Shown here: positions 1 to 11,851 of the stretch, in pieces | Layout: each line of letters opens with the position of its first letter | Numbering within the stretch: the stretch's first letter is position 1 | Source of the DNA: Cunninghamella blakesleeana | Lineage: Eukaryota > Mucoromycota > Mucoromycetes > Mucorales > Cunninghamellaceae | Reading direction: 5' to 3' | DNA: 64,000 bases | Assembly (NCBI GenBank): GCA_017871115.1 | Contig: JAFCIZ010000002.1 | Location: 3,369,501 to 3,433,500 of the forward strand | The notes under the pieces: generated by a model | What the model was told of the DNA's origin: nothing | The model's database searches: none | What the model saw: the letters and a program-made list of their open reading frames with translations, nothing else | Made by a program: the position numbers and the translations under genes

Positions 1-131
1 ACCATAGTCATCATCAGCAACAGCATCATAATATTACTTCTGCCAATTTATTCAATAAGCCAATTAATGTAAATTCACCTCTTTCCCACTCTCCATTGTC
101 ATATATGAATGATAATAATAACAACAATAGC

Positions 132-165
<34 letters not shown>

Positions 166-413
166 GTAATCATGCTCAACATAATTATTTAGAAGGAGCA
201 GAACAAAGTGCAGCGGAAATATTATCTAATGCTTTTAATACAAATCATATATATACATCATCATCATCAACAGCAACAACAACAACAACAGCACCATCAT
301 CTACTTCAACATCGCCTACCATTTCTACTTTATCCATTTCAAAAAATAACAATGTAACCTCAACTAGCATCACTAATAGTAATAATAATGATAACAATGA
401 TAATAATAACAGA

Positions 414-450
<37 letters not shown>

Positions 451-1121
451 GTAACAATCCATCACCTTCTTCTTCTACACCTGTAACTAATATATTACCT
501 CATTCTACACCGTCATCGGCTTCACCCTCTTCTTTGACGCAAAAGACGCGCCCATCATCACCGCCACCAACAGTTGATTTAGCTGCTTTATACACATCAG
601 TTACAAATAATCCATTATATAGTCAACAGCTCCAACCTCATTTTGGATATACATTATCAACCGGTAGACAAGATGAAATATGGGCATTACAAGAACAGTA
701 TCAACAACAGCAATTACAATTGCAACAAGGCAAATCCCCTTCTCATCATCAACAATCGTCTTTAACTATGTATCCTAATGCATTATGGTCATCCCCATCT
801 ACAGCAGAAAATAATAACAAGAGAAATAGTCATAATGATCACAATCATATGGACCAACCTAAAAAAGTATCTACATCAACTACATCATCTACTACTACTA
901 ATAACGCAACAAATAATAATAATAATAATTCGATGGGATCCTCAACTTATAAAAATATTGGGTTGGGTGTTTATGCAAGTGCCCATCGCCATCATTCAGA
1001 TGTAATTGGTCAACACTTTCCTAATAATAATAAAACAAATTCTTCCGAACGTGCTGTCATATTAAATAGCCACGGTCAAGTGGTTGTTACATCTAATGAT
1101 TCATCAGTAGTTGATCTTTAA
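1..1121 (+). CDS. Asn/Ser/Thr-rich protein, C-terminal part (5' end outside window)
   Basis: The reading frame is open from base 3 of the window through the first in-window ATG (96) to the stop at 1119-1121, so the true start lies upstream and this is a C-terminal fragment of about 370 residues. It consists mostly of low-complexity sequence: His/Gln at the left edge, long Asn runs encoded mainly by AAT/AAC, then Ser/Thr/Pro runs. Less repetitive islands occur near VDLAALYTSV and RQDEIWALQEQ, and in the last 50 residues (GLGVYASAHRHHSDVIG to the terminal VVDL). Homopolymer-rich, disordered proteins of this sort are often transcription regulators in AT-rich fungi, but no DNA-binding domain is visible in the part present. 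I do not recognise the family. Confidence 0.7.
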
Positions 1122-1433
1122 AAAAAATCTATATACACTCCTTCCCCTTCTCTCTTTTGTAATATATATATATATATATAGTAATTTATTATTATTAATG
1201 TCCTATTAAATATTATCGTACTATATTATTTTTTTTATTATTGTTTCTGAAGAAACATATACATTCCTATTGGTTATGTCTTGATACCCCTCTGTTTTCT
1301 ATTTTTCTTTTTTTTTTTTTTTTTGTAACCTGATATTGTAAGTTATATTAATAAAAAACTAAATATAATCATGCCTTTTTTTTTTCTTCTCTTTTTAATT
1401 AAAAATATATAAACAAAAACAACAAAAAAAAGA
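1122..1433. other. Intergenic, AT-rich
   Basis: Short spacer between two same-strand genes. It holds a (TA)n run near 1163-1180 and T tracts near 1309-1324 and 1377-1384. No gene or RNA is seen. Confidence 0.6.
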
Positions 1434-2198
1434 ATGAATACCACATTAATTGGACCATCAACTTATTTTTTAGGTTATTATAATCATCGACCATATGACT
1501 TTTTAGAACTCTTGAATGAAATAAAAGAAAGTTTAATTCATTACCATCCGATCACTACTACTGCTACTACTACGATAATAAAAAATGCATTAATCAAATC
1601 AACATTACCATCTATAACTTATGATCATTACTATCGGGATTCTACGAATATTATAATTATTATTGATTTTAAAAAAAAACAAAAAAGAAATATAATATGT
1701 GTACAATGGTGTTTTAATCAAGGATTTCATTTAAAATTTCAGACCATATCTTCATTTCAATTATATCACTTGTTTAATTATTCCACCATTTTAAATCCTT
1801 CTAATAATTGTAATAGTAATAATAATAATATAGAACCACCCACTTATTTAGTGATACCCGTTTATTTTTCAAAAACAATAACTGCAGCATCATTATTTAT
1901 TACTGAATCTTCAACGTTGTCTACTTCCCCTTTATTACCATTAACACCATCTTTATCCACTTCATCCATCTCCACTACATCGTTATCTACTTTTCTTGAT
2001 GACGATGATTATTATTTTTATGACAATAATTTTGAAGAACAAAAACAAGAAGATAACCATCCCAATGAAGCCTTATTTCATTTAATAAAAGATACGTTAC
2101 AGTATATTCATTCTTCAACTGTTTATTCTAATGAATTAAAATCACTTGGATCTAAATTAGATACTTGTTTTGGTAATCATGTTATGATAGAAAATTAA
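1434..2198 (+). CDS. Hypothetical protein, 254 aa
   Basis: Single open frame starting MNTTLIGPSTYFLGYY and ending in TAA. The N-terminal two thirds has ordinary composition, with alternating hydrophobic segments (for example IIIIIDFKKKQKRNIICVQW). A Ser/Thr/Leu-rich linker follows, then an acidic DDDDYYFYD patch and a C-terminal segment that could form helices (ALFHLIKDTLQYIHSSTVYSNELKSL is the region). No signal peptide or membrane segment is convincing. The ATG follows an A-rich leader, as for many genes here. I do not recognise the family; the varied composition and length argue for a real gene. Confidence 0.55.
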   Translation: MNTTLIGPSTYFLGYYNHRPYDFLELLNEIKESLIHYHPITTTATTTIIKNALIKSTLPSITYDHYYRDSTNIIIIIDFKKKQKRNIICVQWCFNQGFHLKFQTISSFQLYHLFNYSTILNPSNNCNSNNNNIEPPTYLVIPVYFSKTITAASLFITESSTLSTSPLLPLTPSLSTSSISTTSLSTFLDDDDYYFYDNNFEEQKQEDNHPNEALFHLIKDTLQYIHSSTVYSNELKSLGSKLDTCFGNHVMIEN

Positions 2199-3141
2199 TA
2201 AAATAAATTCCATACCCAACACAGATTTTTATTTTTATTTTAAAATACATATATATATATATAAAGAAAGTGCTACGTACAGAGTTGCTATAGTTATTAC
2301 CTTTTTTATAAATATAAACTAGCTTTTTTTTTTTACTTGCATATCATCGTTATAAAAAAATAACCCCATTTCGTATCCGTATCATTTTTTTTTTTTTTTT
2401 TAGAATGCTTCAATCATGAGGGTTGCACAAGGTTAAATTCATAATCTTTAGAAAAAAATGCCTTTTCTTTATATAAAAGAATCATCATATAAAATATGAA
2501 TAGTAACAAAATATTCTAATTAATAATAATAATCATGTTAGTATATTATGACTTGATTATATAAATAAATAAAAAGTTAAGGGATAAAAAGTAAATAAAC
2601 AAAAAAAAGTGAGTTTCTTTTTTAATCTTGTACTTTACTATTATAAGAAAATAATATGTAGATGAACGGAATCAAGGTTCCGGATCCTTATATAAATTTG
2701 ATTACCCACGTACAATTATTATATATATTTTTTAAAAAAAAACGATTATTAAATATCATCTAAGCAGCCGATCCTTTTCTTTCCTTTTTCTTTTACTTTT
2801 TCCTTTTTTTTCATTCTTTACTTGTTTTTTTTTTTTTTTAAAAAAAAAAAAGATTATCATAATGAAATTACCTTTGATTTTTATTCACGATTGGAAGTCT
2901 TATTTTACAAAAAAAAAAGATATAAAATCACCTATTTACCCTTATTTTCGGTACGTATGAAAAATATATATATATCGGAATTGAATGAATTTTTTGGAAG
3001 AATTGAAAGTAGAATATACCTAATAAAAAAAAAAAAAAAAAAGCCTTAAATAATCACTAAAATCACTTGTGTATTTAGGAAAAAAAAGAAAAATAAACAT
3101 CCACCAAAAGTAAACCAACAAAAAGATATAATTATAGGTAA

Positions 3142-3190
<49 letters not shown>

Positions 3191-3249
3191 TTAGTAATAA
3201 TAATAATAGTATACTAATAGTTTTACGATTATTAATTAAAAAATAAAAA
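2199..3249. other. Intergenic with long A/T tracts and an (AAT)n microsatellite
   Basis: About 1 kb without a credible gene. It holds T and A tracts, a T13A12-type palindromic tract near 2826-2850, and an (AAT)n array at about 3143-3190 immediately upstream of the next gene. The short frame at 2822-3049 is made of these tracts and is not called. Confidence 0.6.
3143..3190. repeat. (AAT)n microsatellite
   Basis: About 15 consecutive AAT units ending 60 bp before the next ATG. It is probably in the 5' leader or promoter of the small gene that follows. Confidence 0.9.
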
Positions 3250-3555
3250 ATGGATCATAAAGAGGATCATAAAAATGGTAGAAAATATCAGTTGGAAGAA
3301 ATAAAATTAGATGACCAATTCTTTTGGGAAACCACCTTGAACGAAATTATTTCCAAATCATCATTTTCACCATCACCTAATAATAATTATTATCCTTCAT
3401 CTTCACCGCCTATTAAACCAATTAAATCCAAATTAGAGACTTTAGCTTTTCAGCGTCAAGTTATGAAATCATATTATTTAAAAGAAATGGAAAATCAAGC
3501 TTATCTTGATACGTTATATATACAATCGCATCCCTGGTTATCCGTTCATATATAA
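3250..3555 (+). CDS. Small hypothetical protein, 101 aa
   Basis: Compact frame beginning MDHKEDHKNGRKYQLEEI. It has a charged N-terminus, a Ser/Pro/Asn-rich middle (about residues 38-58), and a helical-looking, Leu/Gln/Tyr-rich C-terminal third ending HPWLSVHI. No Cys pairs, signal peptide or membrane helix are seen. Preceded by A-rich leader sequence and an (AAT)n array. I do not recognise it. The mixed amino-acid composition in an otherwise low-complexity region supports coding, but only moderately. Confidence 0.45.
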   Translation: MDHKEDHKNGRKYQLEEIKLDDQFFWETTLNEIISKSSFSPSPNNNYYPSSSPPIKPIKSKLETLAFQRQVMKSYYLKEMENQAYLDTLYIQSHPWLSVHI

Positions 3556-4472
3556 TAACATACCCCCCTCTTTCTCTCCCCACTCCACCTATATTCCCTT
3601 ACTATTTCTATTATTCATTACCTATAAGGAAATCTAATTCTTTGTTGTTTTTTTTTAAAAAAAAAAAGAAAAAATTGGATTAGCATATATATATATATAT
3701 ATATGTATGTATCTAATTTTGTTTTAAAAATACTGTATATTATTAATATAATTATTATTATCATAAATAAATTGTTTTAAAGATTATTTTTTTTATCTAT
3801 GCTTATTGCATTTGTAATTATTTGGGGGATAGTCCCTGGCATATTCTAACTAGTTCACTAAAGAAAGTAATAGAAAAAAAAAAAAAATAAATAAATTATA
3901 TTTTATTTATTTAATATTATTACTTTTATTATAAAAGTTATTATTTTTCTTATGTATGTATATATGCATATGTATATATATATATATATTCAAATTAATA
4001 AAAGAGATTTATTTGGCCATAGCTTGTACTATAATACCTCTGGACGTGTTTTTTTTTATTTGTTTATTGGTAATTAAGAGCTTTTTTTTTTTTATGCTAA
4101 AATAATATATTGTTATTTCGTCTATAAAAATATATTTTAAGTTATATAATGTAGCTAATCTAGATTTATATATCAATTTTGACTAATCTTTTTAAATTTC
4201 TAGAAGCTTCCTTTTTATCAATTTTTCCTTGGATTTGCATTTCCTATTTGCTGATATCGATCTTTCATTAGTTATTTTTGGTGGTAGTAATTGATTATTC
4301 CTGACAATTGTTTCTCTAATGGTACGTACATGTATATATTTGAAAAAATAAAAAGGGATATTTGGACTTTATTTTTTTATTTACTGGTGTTTTCACCATT
4401 TACATTAAGGGTCTTTGCGTCCTTTAGTTTTTTTTTTCTTACTTGGCAGTTTTATAGATTTAATATTATACT

Positions 4473-4653
4473 CACCGAATGGTTAGGGACCTATACGGGG
4501 GGTTATTAAATTCAACGCAGTTGGCACAGTGTATAAAAGTATTAATTGCAAACAGATTGGCTTCTCATACTATCCTAAACGGAAGATAGAATTGCACGAG
4601 ATGTATCAAGCATATTTACCCAAGTTCCTAGATTCAACCTTACAGCTCATTCA
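4473..4653 (+). pseudogene. Orphan exon-like open segment of unknown origin
   Basis: About 55 open codons (frame containing FNAVGTVYKSINCKQIGF and PKRKIELHEMYQAYL) lie between an upstream TTAG acceptor-like site at about 4472 and a strong GTAAGTAAG donor-like site beginning at 4654. GC content is clearly above the surroundings. No neighbouring exons could be linked to it and I do not recognise the peptide. It could be the relic of a gene or transposon, or one exon of a gene whose other exons I cannot see. Confidence 0.25.
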
Positions 4654-5511
4654 GTAAGTAAGCCTAGTTTTATTTAAAATATTTATTTGAATGATACTTG
4701 TTGATTTGCCTTGCCGATGGCCCTTTTTTATTATTTTATGATAGCAAATTATGTTTGAGCAATTGACCAAGCTCTTTCACTCTGTTTTTTTTTTGTTGTT
4801 AAGAATAAATTTTCTTTTATTCATAATGATGGTTTTTTTTAACCAGGATAGCTGGCTTTTATTGATTCATGTTGTTGATCCTTTAATATTCAGGAGAATT
4901 AACTCTTCTTATCCAAGATGATTAGCGCTTTTTATCCACAGTCATAATCACGTGATTTTGTTCAATGCAATCAATATATTTTTTTTTACGCGGTAAAAGT
5001 GAGCTTTTTCTGTTTATTACATTGATATTTCTTTACTATAGGTAGTACTTTTTTTTATACATATTCATGATTATAGTTCAAGTCATAACATGTGTATAAT
5101 AATTTTCCATTCCTGAAAAAAAATGTATATTTTTTTATCATGTTCCTTTTTTTTATTTTGATTTTGTATCAAGTAATCTTGCTTTAGTTTTTTTTTTTAT
5201 TACCAATCCATATGCAGGCACTACCGAGCTATAGCAAGTATAAAAATGAACCACTTCTAAAAATTTTTCATCATGCAACCCTGCTCCAATGTTTTTATTA
5301 ATTCATATACAATTTTTTTCTTAATTGCAAGTGCATATATATTTATTTCTAAAATGAAATCTTGGAAGGGTTAGCTATGGATAGAATTGTTGAGTGTTTT
5401 TTTTTTTTTTAAAAAAAAAAAAGATGATTGGGCGCAAAAATAATAATCCTAGAAAAAAAAATTATCCCGAACCTATTACCGTTGACCATACCATGGCTAT
5501 CATTATTTATA

Positions 5512-5514
<3 letters not shown>

Positions 5515-5552
<38 letters not shown>
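5515..5552. repeat. (TA)n microsatellite
   Basis: Uninterrupted TA dinucleotide array followed by a short (GATA)n stretch, in the gene-poor region. Confidence 0.85.
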
Positions 5553-5554
<2 letters not shown>

Positions 5555-7049
5555 TAGATAGTAGATTACGCACATACAATATTTAATAATAAAGTCTACA
5601 TTTTCCAGAATAAAAAAGGATAAGATAGCAATACAGATATTATTATTATTTTTTATTATCAAAGATAAAATGGGAGATATGTCCATTTTAATTGATAGAA
5701 AAAAAAAAAAAAAGTCATCAGATTGACGGAACTCGAATAGTTGATGGGGGAATTTTTTTTTATTTTATATCACGAAAAAACTCGATGATCTGTGGGCTTT
5801 TTTAAATTAGTAAATATTAGAATAAAACCTTATAATAGTAACCAAGTAAATAATATGATAATAAATAAATAATAAATAATAAATAATATAAATATATTTA
5901 ATGATTAAGAATGTTATATATGAATCACTACAAATAAATAATAAAGCATAAAAAACAATGAAATAAGAAAACATATATGGAAAAAGAAAGTTAAAAAAGT
6001 GAAACTTATTTTTCATTTCTACCTTTTTTTTTGCATGATCCTTTTAAGTTTAAAAGTATCAAATGATATAATAACAATGATTTAATACTGATGAAACCTA
6101 TCAATACGAAACAAACACTATACTATATAGTTCATACAAAAAGAAGGGAGATGATGATGTATATGACGTTTAGCTTATCATTATGGTAAACGACTACCAT
6201 TTTTTAGATTATAAAAAAAGCATATGTATTATTTCTAAATGAAAATACCCATTGAAATTAGGCTAGATAAGCCACTTTCTTAGTGGTAATGCTTTCTATT
6301 TTCTATTAAATGAGATGTGCAAAAAAAAAGAAAAGAAAGGAAAAAAAGGGAAAAAAAGGGAGAGAGAGAGAGAGCGAGAAAGAGGAATGCGTTGTTTGTA
6401 GATTATTCAAAGATGGTCACACAAAAAACGTTTTTTTTATATATATATATACCATTTTATTATTAGATAAGGTTCTCACATTTCTTCATGCTTCTTCTCT
6501 TGTCAAAAAACCTTAAGCAAGCGCATTTTTAATATTTAAAAAATACTGAAAGCTGATTGGTTTCATTGTGGGAAAATTGCCATTTTGAGATGATACATTT
6601 GTTATAATTTTACCCTATTCCATCCTAAATTTTTTATTTTTTATTTTTTTATCTAAAAAAATTGATTTTCATTTTAATATAATAATAATAAAAAAATCCA
6701 TTTTATCTTTTCTTTTTATTATGTTTTACTTTATAGCTTACTGTTACATTAATAAATAAGGATAATCTTTATTTTCAAGTACACTAATGTTATGTAAATG
6801 ATTTAAAAACGAACCTTTTTATCTAATAAATACAATAATAATGATGGAGGGATCGTCCCTTTTTTTTTTTTCTTTCATGTTCAAACTTAAAAAATTTTTT
6901 TATTTTCGTACTTCCCCGTCACTTTTTTACTCAGAGAAAAACTAGTATACTATAAACCCCCGATTCGTCCTATACTTTCCTTTTTTTCTGAAATCAATTT
7001 TTTTTTTTTTATAAATTCCTAATTTTTTTTTTAACTCTTTTTTTTTTTT

Positions 7050-7087
7050 TCTTTTCTTTTCTTTTCTTTTCTTTTCTTTTCTTTTCT
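7050..7087. repeat. (CTTTT)n pyrimidine microsatellite
   Basis: About seven CTTTT units on the + strand, about 220 bp upstream of the proline dehydrogenase start. Pyrimidine-rich stretches like this are common just upstream of fungal genes. Confidence 0.85.
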
Positions 7088-7306
7088 TTATAATAATAAC
7101 AATAATTATTATAGTTTTCTATATAAAATAAATATATATTAACTGCTCGATCGGTGTTGCATATTTTTATTTTTTACGTGTGTTTTTTTTTAATATATTA
7201 ATTCTTACTTCTTTTTTTTTTTTGAGTATAAAAAAAAAAAAAACTTCCCATCTTAATTATATAAGCAATTTATCATATAAAAAATTATTATTTTTACAAG
7301 TGTGTA

Positions 7307-9815
7307 ATGTACAAAACCTCTTCCTTATTACGTACAACTGCAACAAGAAGATTAAGACCAACTAGTAATATACTTAAACCATCACCTTTTTTAGCTCCTT
7401 ATTCCTCACCATGTAATGGACTTCATACCTCTTCCAAATTAAAAGCATTTCCTTCTATAAAAGGTGTTGGTATCCTTGGTGGGATTTCTCTTTTGACTGC
7501 CGGTACATACTTTTATTACCCTAAAACAACCGTAGAAGCTGAATCCTCCCAATCTCCGTCTTTACTTACCTCTTCTGCTTCTTCTCCTTATCATCAAACT
7601 CTTGCCAAAGCTACTATCCAAGATTTATTAGATGATGGCAGTCGTACTGCCGTTAGTGCTCGTAGCACCCAAGAGTTGTTGTTAGGCCTGTTCGTTTACA
7701 AGTTATGTACATTCTCTTTATTAGTGGATATGGCTCCCTATGTGATTTCTTTATCAGAAAAATGCCATTTAGAACGCATCGTTTATGAATTTGTCAAACA
7801 AACCTTCTTTAAACAGTTCTGTGGTGGGGAAACACCCGAAGAATGCATTCAAACCATGGACAAATTGGCTGCCTCCGGTATTAATTGCATCTTGGATCTT
7901 AGTATCGAAGCCGATTTACATTTAGAACAAACTGACGTTCCTCAATTATACGATGAATTGTCTCAACCTCTCGGAAAATGGTGGCGTCAAGAACAAAGTG
8001 CTGATGTTATCGTCGCCATGACCGAACATTCTATTAAAACCGCTTCCCGTGGTGGTAATGATTTAGTTAACAATGCCTTCGCTGCTATCAAGGTTACTGC
8101 TTTTGCCCCTCCCGAGTTGTTATTAAGATTAAATAACGCCATCACCAAAATGGAACAAATCTTCCAAGCTCATCAAGTCGATGGTTTGGTCGGCACTCAG
8201 GCTTTAAAAGATGTCGTTCAACAAGTTTTACCTCCTCCCGCTAATGAACAACAACAAGAACAAAGAGAAAGTATGATCAAGTATATGCATGAACATCAAC
8301 CTCATTTAGATGTTCTCACCTTTTCTCAATTCTTTAATTTACAATCCCCTAATCGTGATATTTGGTGGTCTACCGATGAAACCGTATCCGAAGATAAATG
8401 TCTTTTAACTCGTGATGAATTACAAGCTTATGATCGTATGGTTACTCGTTTAGAACAAGTTTGTACTTTGGCTCATCGTCTTGGTGTAGGTATTATGGTT
8501 GATGCTGAACAATCTTATTTCCAAGAAGCTATTGATCATGTTGCTTTAAATTTACAACAAAAATATAATCGTCGTGATGAACTTGATCATGCTCCTACTG
8601 TTTATAATACTTGTAAGTTTTTATATATATATAAAAAAAAAAAAAATTCTAATCGCAACAAATAATAAATAAATAAAAAAATAAAATATATATTTTATAT
8701 TCGGGAATAGAGATATATAAATATATATATATATATATATTTTAATTTAAAAAAAAAAAAAGATAAATATTAATTAATTATATTTTATTTATATATATAT
8801 TTTATTTTAGATCAAATGTATACTAAAGCCGCTCGTGCTAAATTAGAAAGAGATGTGGAATTTGCAAAACGTAACAATATTGCTTTTGCTGCCAAATTGG
8901 TCCGTGGTGCTTATATGGTTTCAGAAAGAAAGGTAATTATTTTTTTTTATAGATGTATGCTCAAATATATACAATAAGGTTTTAAAATAACACCTTTTGT
9001 GTATATATTTGTATGCGTGGATTGTTTTTTTTTTTTTTTACGTTAAGGTTTGGGTTTAGTGTAACTAAAAAAAAATAACGAAATTTCATTTGTTCCGAGG
9101 TTAAATAAGAGAAGAGAAAAAAGAAAAAAAGATAAAATAATTAGGAATATCTATTTTCGGAATATATATACATAACTAACTAATCCATCTATTATTTATT
9201 TTATTTTATTTTATTTTATTTTATTTTATACAGAGAGCTCAAGAATTAGGTTATCCATCTCCCATTCATGATACTATAGAAGATACTCACGCATCCTTTA
9301 ATGGCGGTGTCACCTTCCTTTTATCTCAATTACACGCTCATCAATTAACCACAGATAAAGCTTTGACTTCTTCTACATCACCTATTGTTTTTATGGTAGC
9401 TAGTCATAACCGTGATTCTATTGTTCAAACCGTTCAAGCCATGGAACAATATGGTGTCTCTCCAAAAGCTGGTGTGGTTCACTTTGGTCAATTATTCGGT
9501 ATGCAAGACCAAATCTCTTATACTTTAGGCAATCATGGTTATTCCATTTATAAATATTTACCTTATGGTATGATTGATGAAGTGATTCCTTATTTATTAC
9601 GTCGTGCTCAAGAAAATTCTTCGGTGTTGGGTGGTGTTAGTCGTGAACGTCAATTAATGTGGATGGAAGTCAAAGATCGTCTTAAAATGAAATTATTACC
9701 CAGTGCTTCTACTTCTACTTCTAATGCTGATTACCTTGAACAACCTGCTGTTCTTAATGCCGGATCTGCTACTGCTGATGATACTGATGTACCCATCAAA
9801 ACTACTACTGCTTAA
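7307..9815 (+). CDS. PUT1: Proline dehydrogenase (mitochondrial, PUT1/PRODH type)
   Basis: Exons 7307-8612, 8811-8932 and 9234-9815; 669 aa. FAD enzyme that oxidises proline to pyrroline-5-carboxylate in the mitochondrial matrix and passes electrons to the respiratory chain. The first 45 residues are rich in Arg/Ser/Thr with no Asp or Glu, a typical mitochondrial presequence, followed by a short hydrophobic segment (VGILGGISLLTAGTYFYY, about residues 59-76). The PRODH barrel is clear: QFCGGETPEECI early, AAKLVRGAYMVSER in exon 2 and GYPSPIHDTIEDTHASF at the start of exon 3, then FMVASHNRDSI and the C-terminal LPYGMIDEVIPYLLRRAQEN. The RGAYM and RRAQEN motifs are the family's FAD and proline-binding signatures. 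Intron 2 contains a TTTTA microsatellite. The ATG chosen is the first in frame and gives the presequence. Confidence 0.95.
9192..9228. repeat. (TTTTA)n microsatellite in PUT1 intron 2
   Basis: Consecutive TTTTA units directly before the intron's ACAG acceptor, forming its pyrimidine-rich tract. Confidence 0.8.
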
Positions 9816-10298
9816 AAAAAATTATATATATATATTGATATATGTATATAATTTTTTTCTTTTTCATATATATATATTTATACTATTGGTTTTTTAATGT
9901 CATGGGGGTAAAAAAATTAGGTTCCTTTTTAAATGTATATAATTCCATCCCTCTTATTTTTATTTATCATGTTTTATACTTTTTTTTTTTTATTTTCATT
10001 TCATTTTTTTAACTATAATTCATCATTTTCTATATACACTGTTACATATATTTAATTTATATCACCCATGTACTTTTAATTTATTTTAGGTAGGAAGATT
10101 AATACCTATATCATTTTTCATTTTTAATTATTTTATACAAACATATCCTTTTTTTTATTTTCTTCATTTTATCCTTTATTCTTTTTAAAACATACAAAAA
10201 AAAAATGTATTTCTTTTTCTTTTTTATAAATAGTCTAGATTTTTTAATAAATAAACACTTTTATCCAAAAAAAAAAAATACCATTTCTTTCTATAATT
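9816..10298. other. Convergent intergenic spacer
   Basis: About 480 bp between the 3' ends of PUT1 (+) and the GIY-YIG gene (-). AT-rich, with T tracts; no gene is seen. Confidence 0.6.
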
Positions 10299-11566
10299 CT
10301 ATGGTTTTGAATCTAATACTAATACTAATTCTGGTTCTAATTCTAACTCTGATTCTGATTCTGACTCTGATGATGTTGACAATGAAACTAACGATTCTGA
10401 TGATAATGATGATGAGTTGAGTTGCTGAGTGGTTAATGAAACAACGAGTCCATACTGAATCCAATGTAATACAATCGGTCTAATTTTTTCTACATAAACT
10501 TGATGATCTGTCATCAATACTTTATTTCCTTGGGTATCTTGAATAAATGGCCTTTTAACACGAATCCATTCACGATGACTTTGGCCACAACCTGTACATT
10601 GAAATGTGTTTGGTGTAAATAAGTAAGACAATTCCAAATGAATTAATTTTTCTACACGATGAGAGATTGGACAATAGGATATTATACGTTTTTCATCTAT
10701 AGATTGATCATATTGTTGATTGTTATTATTGGCATTATCATCGTTGGTAATTTTAGTTTTTCTTTTTTTTTTATTATTGTTATTCGGATGAAAATGACCA
10801 CTTGGTAAAATGTCTAATAAGGAAGGTATATAATGGCATTGATGTGCGACTTGAATCATTCGTTTAATTGGATTTTTGGCTCGACCAATTTTAAAATAAC
10901 AATGACTATTTGTGGAGGCTTTGGGTCCTTGTTGTAATATATAACAATAAATATATCCAGCTTCATCATATTTGGAAATAGGTTTAAGCATTTCTTTTTG
11001 TATTCGTTGTCGCATTTTTTTTTTGGTGATGTGATCTTTAATCCATACTATAATACGTTTAAATAAAAAATTATAAATATTTTATATATATTTATATATA
11101 TATATTTGATCTGATTGTACTATAACTTACATGACCAACAATCATGTAAAGGTGGAGTTTGAATGGAGAGTATTTTTTCTGTGGCAGGTGAATAAGCAGT
11201 GTCTTTACGTTTTAATAAAGAAGTAGGGCGATGAGTATGACAATAATAATATGTTTTAAAAGGTGCTTCATTTATATCAACCGCTATTTTCCTTGTACAC
11301 GGTAAGCCATCTTTTTTTCTTTTCCCTGAACATTGATGAAATATTAAGGAGGCATCTTTCTTTTTTATTGCTGTTTTTAAAGAAAGTACATTTGTGTCAA
11401 TATTTTTCACTATTGAATCTTTAAGTATTTTGCTACTATTATTATTAGTTGAATTAATAGTCGTGGTAATAGTTTTTATTTTTGTTTCAGTTGTAAAATA
11501 ATGTTTATGTTGTTTAATAATCGAATATGTACATTTTATATAATATCGTTGAAATAAATAAAGCAT
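10299..11566 (-). CDS. DUF1766/T5orf172 GIY-YIG-like protein (MUG113 type)
   Basis: Exons 11566-11131 and 11047-10299; 394 aa. The N-terminal exon carries a zinc-binding-like module typical of fungal DUF1766 proteins: HQCSGKRKKDGLPCTRKI then YYYCHTHRPTSLL. The second exon carries the T5orf172 region of the GIY-YIG nuclease superfamily: AGYIYCYILQ, YFKIGRAKNPIKRMIQVA, SHRVEKLIHLELSYLF and CTGCGQSHREWIRVKRP. The family includes fission yeast 'meiotically upregulated gene 113'; its biochemical role is not settled. The first 45 residues are basic and almost free of acidic residues, which could be a mitochondrial presequence (inference). The C-terminus ends in an acidic Ser/Glu/Leu repeat. It is divergent from GPI1, with about 285 bp between starts. 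Confidence 0.8.
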
Positions 11567-11851
11567 AGTAAAAATTTATATATAAAAAAGGAATAAGGAT
11601 TAAAAAAAATAACAACGAAAAATTTGATTTTTTTAAAAAAAAGGAACCAGTGGGTTTTAAAAATTTTACATTAAAATAAATTTTCTTACCCTCTTCTCTC
11701 TTTTTTACTTTTTTTTATTATAAATATTAAAATACAAATAATACGCGTATAAATAAATAGATTAGATATATCTACATAACAATAATTAAAACAACAATAA
11801 TATATAAATATATATATATATATACCTTATTTTGTAAATACACAATTATAT

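Larger units (their letters stand above)
3556..7306. other. 3.75-kb gene-poor region
   Basis: Mostly A/T tracts, a (TA)n array at about 5515-5552, a T13A12 palindromic tract near 5398-5422 and a (TTTTC)n run at about 7050-7087 just upstream of PUT1. One segment of higher complexity (about 4470-4655) is listed separately. No tRNA, rRNA or full gene was found by eye. Confidence 0.5.

Noticed and set aside
245..457. Minus-strand Leu-rich frame opposite the Asn-rich gene
   Set aside because: Antisense shadow of Asn/Ser/Thr codon runs.
9703..9897. Leu-rich frame overlapping the end of PUT1
   Set aside because: Alternative-frame shadow of the PUT1 C-terminus.
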